35,696 bases of DNA from Phlegmacium glaucopus. Taxonomy: Eukaryota > Basidiomycota > Agaricomycetes > Agaricales > Cortinariaceae. Positions 30,343 to 35,696 of this stretch are shown here, one piece after another. Within the stretch, counting starts at the first letter, position 1, and the number at the start of each line of letters is the position of its first letter. The notes beneath the pieces were generated by a model. That model worked only from the letters and a program-made list of their open reading frames with translations. It did not search any database and was not told where the DNA came from. A program made the translations under genes and the position numbers. Location of the stretch: the NCBI GenBank assembly GCA_015039465.1, contig MU130698.1:1-35696 (forward strand), written 5' to 3'.

Positions 30343-32014
30343 TTAGAAATTGCTCAAAGTGGCCTTGACAGCGGGGAGGGGGGGGAGGGTGTGCTGCAAA
30401 CGGATGTGAGGGCAAGGAGTGAGGCAGGCGCGGTCTGTGGGTAGGGGGAGAGGTAGAGAGTTTAGGTGGGGCGGAGACCCAAGTCCAAGGTTTGCCTGTT
30501 GGGAAGTAGGGCATGTTATTCTCTGGGTATTTGGTGTCCAGTGAGGCGCAGTGGCTGACAAAGGCTGGGCAATTCTGGGCATAGCTGGGGTGAGACGAGT
30601 CGGGGCTGCAGGAGCGGCAGCATGCATGATGGTTTGGGGGCAATCTGGGGTGGAATGGGTTTCACTCGCGCAATGTGCGCATACTTCCTTGTTTTTACAT
30701 GCTGCGCGGATGTGGCCAAACAGTTGACATTTGTTGCATCGTAGTGGTTCGCAGAGGTCTTTGCGCGTAGTGACTGTCTGTCCTTCAATAAAGACTTTCT
30801 CGCATAGCAAGTGGTTAGCAGTTTCAGGAGAGGAACAGACTACCTTTAAAGATGCTACTTTCTGGTTGGGTGAGTGACGGTCGACTCGTTTGAGCCAGGT
30901 AGCTGAGGAGATGGAGCCAGGTTGTAGGTTATTGCTGGTTTTGAGGTCGACAATGCATTCAGCGTTGCTGGGGTCGAGGTTACCGGTGCATGGAACGAAC
31001 TTGAAGATAAGGTTGTATCCTTTAGCCTTGATGGTGGCAGAGGGGCCTAGATGTAGGGGGAGGAAGTCAGGGTGTTCAATGGTATAGGTGCGAAAGCGGT
31101 TGGCAGATTCAGGAGAATCTAGGTCAAGAAGGAATGTGCCTCGTTCGAGGGCCTGGATGCCCCTGATAGTGGTCTTTGACTGGCTGTTGTCGTCTGTGGT
31201 ATCAAAGAGGAGCCTGTCTTTGTCAAGCTCTGCAAGGCCTGTGTTTAGGTTGTTGCGTAGCTTCTGAATTCCCTTGGAAGAGCGGTCCTAAGGGGGGGAG
31301 GTGTCATCAGTCCCTACTTGGACCAGGATAGTTCTTGCTGTGAGGATGAGGCGTTGTTGGAGTCGGGTAGTATCCGCAGTTGCAGCAGGGTTATGGGACG
31401 AGGGGGGGATGGTCGGTTGTGATGGGTGGAAGCTGGGCAGGGACGGCCATTGGGAGCTGGGAGCAGGTGCTGCTAGGCTGGAAGTAGCTAGTTTCGAAGC
31501 GATGTCAGTTAGGCTGTCCATGGTTTCCCGGGTTTGTCTGGTTACGTCTTTGAGTTCTAGTGTCGTGGGCGCTTGCTGAGTGGTGCTGGCCTCCAGGAAG
31601 GCCTGAGTGTTGAGGAGCGCTGTGGTTATGCTGGTTAGTTTGGTTGATATTTTACTTGTCACAGCAGAGGCAAGGGCAGATGAGGTCGTGTCGGTGATAT
31701 CATCTTCCAGGGTAAAGGCTACAGCAGACGGCGTTGATTGCCTCCTGTGGCATTTTAAGTAACAGGGAGACAGTCAGAAGGATCTTGACCATTTTGGAAC
31801 GGTCGTAGTCTTCTCCGGACAGGATCCAGCCCTTGGTTTCAAGCCATTTACAGGCATCAAGGGAGTTAGTAATGGGTCCTGAGTTACCGTTGATTAAGGA
31901 ATTGATTTCGGACCGCGAGGCCAAGCCACGTTGGGATGCAGGCGGGGTCTTGTCGTTTGTAGGGAAGGATGCCAAATTCTTGGCTGCCCTACCTTTATCT
32001 TTGTCCCTGTCCAT
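30343..32014 (-). pseudogene. LINE ORF1 (gag-like) with CCHC zinc knuckles, lightly damaged
   Basis: Starts at ATG 32014. Coding signal passes through one frame change at about 31715-31730 (the first frame ends at 31700) and one in-frame TAG (31290-31288). It then leads to two knuckles, CNKCQLFGHIRAAC and CAHCASETHSTPDC, near 30740-30650, which bind nucleic acid in the ribonucleoprotein particle. After a C-rich tract the frame ends at 30343. The alternative frame continues to 30272 and overlaps the ORF2 start in ATGAATAG, so the ancestral ORF1 probably ended there and one base was gained or lost in the C-run. The Pro/Ser-rich middle is usual for such proteins. Confidence 0.8.
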
Positions 32015-32193
32015 AGGGAGAAAGTATGCAGATAGAATGGTGTGGGTAGATTGGAAAGGTGAGCTGGTGGGTTAACAGGTGAAGAGGCGGGGAAGAGGCA
32101 AGGAAATTATGAGAAGGGATACATTTAGTGGCAACTTGGTCCAGGACCCCGAAAGAGGAGATGGTGGTAAGAGGTCAAGACGTGTCTTTGATA

Positions 32194-32436
32194 CTGTTAC
32201 ATTCTGTTATACGTGACTCTGGTCCAGCTCCATCGGAGTTGTCTCTGGTACTCCATACTCTGTTCCAGTGCCTTCCCTTGTTTCCAGATCTACTCCTCCT
32301 ACATCCAACTCCAAGACTTCTCTGTATCATTCCGGCTCTTCTGACGATACTCCAAACTCATTACCACACCTTCGCCTTAACAACTATTTCTTTGTCATCA
32401 CTTTCCCATTATCAGTCAGCATGCCTGATATGGATT
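32194..32436. repeat. LTR-like repeat, copy 1 (LINE target site)
   Basis: From TGTTACATTCTGTTATA onward it matches 33008-33250 with mostly single-base differences. Homology ends after ATCAGTCAGCA. The LINE inserted precisely at its left border. Confidence 0.6.
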
Positions 32437-33007
32437 ATTCACCCAAGAATGCAGGACTTTCCGGGAGCAGAATGCAGCACTTTATATTTATCTTTTATAT
32501 TTCAGATGCTATTCCTTTTATTATTTAAGTACCCAAAACTTGTATGTATTCCTCAGTTCAAATATCAACCTAGTTTCCTCCTTCTATTCTTCCTCTAAGT
32601 TCCCACAACCTCTGGTTCCACTCCATTCCTTTCTTACTCCGAAATTAGGACACAAAGGTTTAGGGTAGCACAGCATATATGTTAAGGCTAGAGTCCTTTC
32701 CATTCCATGGTTCTGATCAAACTCCATCCGATACTCCGGAATAGAGTTCATGAACTTAACAGATACTGATGTTACTAGAGATTGGTTATATAGTACCATA
32801 GTATGGGTCCCTATGTCTGTAGCATCCTGCAGATGCTATAAAGCACTACATAGAATGACATAGGGAGTTCATAGCACTCTGTAATAGCCCTTTGTAGTTC
32901 CACAGCATCCATATCAAGCTCAAATAATATTGGTTGGTTTTTCAGTTTTTAGACCAGTTCCTTATTTGACGGCAACTATACTGTAAAAAATATATATTGT
33001 CTAACTA
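32437..33007. other. Spacer between the two LTR-like copies
   Basis: No gene supported; the reading frames on both strands lack recognisable domains. Confidence 0.35.
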
Positions 33008-33316
33008 TGTTACATTCTGTTATATGTTACTCCGGTCCGACTCCGTCGGAGTTGTTTCCAGTAGTCCATACTCCGTTCCAGTGCTTTCCCTTGTTTCTGG
33101 TTCTACTCCTCCTATGTCCAACTCCAAGACTTCTCCGTATCATTCCGACTCTTCCAACAATACTCCAAACCCATTACCACACCTTTGCCATAACAACTAT
33201 TTCTTTGTCATCACTTTCCCACTATCAGTCAGCACACCAGCTATGGATGAATCGATCATCGATGTTGAAGTAGTGAAGAGTTGAGGAGGGTAGCTTTATC
33301 CAAGCGAAGCCATGTA
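33008..33316. repeat. LTR-like repeat, copy 2, possible solo LTR
   Basis: Begins TGTTACATTC and is preceded by AACTA (33003-33007). After CATGTA an AACTA follows again at 33317-33321, which would be a 5-bp target duplication if the right terminus has lost a few bases (ATGTA in place of the expected ATGTAACA). The first 240 bp are shared with copy 1. Confidence 0.45.
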
Positions 33317-33777
33317 AACTATAGGTGGGCAAAACCCGTGTAATGGTACTGACAGTTGTTGTGTTTGTTGTGTAGCATATGGACGAAGAATCGGGGTCCT
33401 CCATGCTTTGTTGCTGCTCGTGACTCGTGACCGCCGACTCCACTCAAGAAGCTTAAAGAATGACGAAAAAAATTTTGATTGTTAAAAGATGAAAATCGAT
33501 GTCAAAGTTGTTGGAGTTGATGGGTCGGGGAGGAGGGGTAGGTTTACCCTACACTCCCCGAGTAAAGTCCGACAAAGTTGTGAGGTTGGTGGAGACGGAC
33601 GAAAGCTGTGTGTTGTCGTCTAATACTTGGATGATAACTATCAATCTCATCATGTATACTGAGTCTGAGACACATCTATCAACTTATACTAAATATGTAT
33701 AATCTAAAGGAATAGGAACGCACTTGTATCGAAAGATCGGAGTCTAACTGGTTTCATATAACATTATTATCATTATA
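33317..33777. other. Unassigned spacer
   Basis: No gene or repeat recognised. Confidence 0.3.
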
Positions 33778-34130
33778 ATACAATTCAAATTTCGTTTCCT
33801 CTTCAGTGCAGCCTCAATGAGGCCTTGCCTGCCTTGCCTTGGCCTTGTCATTGGGCCTTTCCTGCAACCGGAGTCGCATACACGACACGGCGGGTCGAGG
33901 ATTCCACAGGACTAAAGCCTTGCCTTCTTCTTTCATTATTCAGCCTTCTGGAGTCACTGAATCTCCTTTTTGTTCTCCTCCCCTTGATTCAACTATAAGC
34001 TTGATTCCCTTTTGTATGTTCAAGTTCATGAAATTTATATTTTCCTTAACGTTGGCTTTATATCTTATATTTATATTCACGACGCAAGACGAGGGCCTTT
34101 TCCAGGACGTAAGAACCCACTTATTAGGTA
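33778..34130. repeat. Retroelement-like repeat, copy 1
   Basis: Contains CCGGAGTCGCATACACGACA and CACGACGCAAGACGAGGGCC and matches 34744-35084 over its full length. The 161-residue plus-strand frame across it has no recognisable domain and is not taken as a gene. Confidence 0.7.
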
Positions 34131-34743
34131 CCGACCACACGACTGACTATCACCCTTTCACTACTGTTTCCTTATCAACAATACTGCTTCCACACCATTC
34201 CACAAACCTTATAGCAGCCTTCTCAGCCTTACTATGCCTCTTCAGAGCCTCAGCCTGCATCCTCCTCATCTCAGCCTTTGTTCCCTCTCATGACCTTGCC
34301 ATCATGCCTGATGGCCTTTGCTGAGGTTGCCTCAGCCTGGCCTCATTGCACACTGCCTTACACTGCCTTACATTGTATAATTGGGATGGGATATATCGTG
34401 ACATATCATTATATATCATGACATATCATTTATATATAGTAAGGTATCGCACTGGCACTACGAACTGTCGCGACATTTATTTCCTGGGAAATGATACCGT
34501 GATACCGCGACGGGTCACGACAGGCCACGGCCATTCGCCTGGGGCTTAAATGACTACTACTACTACCATATACTTCACGCTACCATATGCTTTACGTTGT
34601 TGTTGTACGTCGTATACTGTTATATGTTACATGCTTCCACTACATGTTACTACAACATGTTGTTGTTGTTTTATAGTGTTACTTACCTCAATAAAAATAA
34701 TCAAACCATTATATACATTAATCTGTTACAAGAAACGTCCACA
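34131..34743. other. Spacer with short palindromic AT repeats
   Basis: Contains variants of GACATATCATTATATAT at about 34400-34440 and a short CTA run near 34552. No gene supported. Confidence 0.35.
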
Positions 34744-35078
34744 TCAAACAATTCAAATTTTGTTCCCTCAGTGTAGTCTCATTGAGGTCTGGTCTGTCTT
34801 ACCTTGGCCTTGTTCATTACCTTTCCTGTAACCGGAGTCACATACACGACACGGTGGGTCGAGGATGTTACAGGATTAAAGTCTTGGCCTTCTCTTGTCT
34901 TTCTGCCTTCTGAAGTCACTGAATCTCCTACTTGTTCTCCTCCTTTGATCTAACTATAAGTTTGACTCCTTTTGTATGTTCAAAACTCATGAATTTATAT
35001 TTTCCTTATCGTAGGCTTTATATTTTATATTTATATTCACGACGCAAGACGAGGGCCTTCCAGGACGTAAGAACCCAC

Positions 35079-35109
<31 letters not shown>
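34744..35109 (+). mobile_element. Retroelement-like repeat, copy 2, ending in poly(A)
   Basis: Same sequence as 33778-34130 but with many C-to-T and G-to-A differences (for example GTAGTCTC for GCAGCCTC, CACATAC for CGCATAC). After CGTAAGAACCCACTTAT it runs into about 27 A residues (35083-35109), the mark of a reverse-transcribed, polyadenylated RNA. Could be the 3' end of a LINE or a SINE-like element. Confidence 0.6.
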
Positions 35110-35696
35110 CCTATTTCGATGGGAGGAGTTGAGAAGTGATGAAGTTGTAGCTACTAGCTAAGAGTGAGCATCTGGCATTGTCAGTGGTAGAACCTAAGCA
35201 GTATTATTAATTAGTTAAAAAACAAAAAAAAGGAATGAAACAGGCTCAACACACAACACCAACGTGTACATGGCAGTGGTTGAGGATAGACGAAGGTGGC
35301 AACAGATGCATGGTGACAAAGTCGGAGTGACAAAAAAAAATTCCCAAATATGTAAGATCAACTTTGCGCACGGACTTTGTTTAGGGTTGGTTTATAACTT
35401 AGATGAAAAATCTAATGTGACATGATGACAAAGCTATGCCAGTGTGATAGAGTGACGACGGGTGATGACACACTGCTGGACAGTGCTGGTGTGCGTCACA
35501 TGGATGCTATGAGATGCTATGGAACTATAAGTATCGTGATGTGACTATATGATACTATGGGAAATTATAACTTTGTGTGATGTGACTATGACAAGCTATG
35601 GGAAAATCCTGAATTTGCTGATGAGGCCAAAGGTATCTATTGCATAATATCTATGTCTTGGTTATATTACTCAAATATTTATTGCAGTTAATAATA
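35110..35696. other. Right end of the window, no gene seen
   Basis: Low-complexity AT-rich DNA. Imperfect copies of GTGATGTGACTATG and GCTATGG occur between 35490 and 35610. No coding region supported. Confidence 0.35.

Larger units (their letters stand above)
25811..32186 (-). mobile_element. Complete Tad1-like LINE with 12-bp target duplication
   Basis: A 6,376-bp non-LTR retrotransposon on the minus strand. TTTGATACTGTT flanks both ends (25799-25810 and 32187-32198). The 3' end has AATAAA followed by an A-rich tail (T-rich on the plus strand, 25811-25841), the 5' untranslated part is about 170 bp. It carries ORF1 with two CCHC knuckles and ORF2 with endonuclease, reverse transcriptase, RNase H and a terminal CCHC-like motif, the arrangement of the Tad1 clade. 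Only a few lesions are visible, and CpG is abundant inside compared with the surrounding DNA, so the insertion is recent. Confidence 0.92.

Noticed and set aside
33839..34324. 161-residue ORF with hydrophobic C-terminal half
   Set aside because: It runs through a repeat present twice in the window, and the other copy does not keep the frame.

Overview
The window looks like nuclear DNA of a filamentous mushroom-forming fungus (Basidiomycota, most likely Agaricomycetes). The coding genes are split by introns of about 48-70 bp with GT/AG ends. The gene content is typical of that group: a STE3-type pheromone receptor, a NACHT-WD40 STAND protein (fungal NLR) and a Tad1-like LINE. I cannot name the species.

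Left part (1-16 kb): a minus-strand zinc-ribbon (GRF-like) gene runs off the left edge. A minus-strand gamma-glutamylcyclotransferase gene (2749-1904) follows, with extra exon-like blocks downstream of it. From about 4.06 to 15.75 kb lies a segmental tandem duplication. Each half once carried a small secreted-protein gene with a repeat-loaded promoter, a 72-bp minisatellite, a mannose-6-phosphate isomerase (MPI) gene and a hemerythrin-like gene. The halves have decayed differently. The left half keeps the secreted-protein gene but has a wrecked MPI (carrying a 279-bp MITE) and a frameshifted hemerythrin. The right half has a fully open four-exon MPI (13283-11792), only the first codons of the secreted-protein gene, a hemerythrin with other lesions, and a STE3 receptor gene (10046-11284) that is open except for one in-frame stop before the seventh membrane segment.

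Middle (16.7-21.2 kb): a six-exon NACHT-WD40 gene whose 13 WD40 repeats are nearly identical at DNA level except at a few codons. A 1-nt insertion and a later compensating 1-nt deletion put repeats 4-7 out of frame. CpG dinucleotides are common up to about 17.69 kb and then nearly vanish in mid-exon until the LINE begins near 25.8 kb.

Right part (21.2-35.7 kb): gene-poor repeat land. It holds short tandem duplications, an inverted-repeat element disrupted by a solo LTR with a perfect 5-bp target duplication, a complete 6.4-kb LINE with a 12-bp target duplication and A-rich tail, LTR-like direct repeats, and a duplicated repeat ending in a poly(A) run. No rRNA, tRNA or CRISPR was recognised.

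No functional operon-like system is evident. The most interesting material is the receptor with its single nonsense codon inside a decaying duplication, the NLR repeat array with its CpG boundary, and the 20-bp promoter repeats upstream of the secreted-protein gene and at an orphan site.
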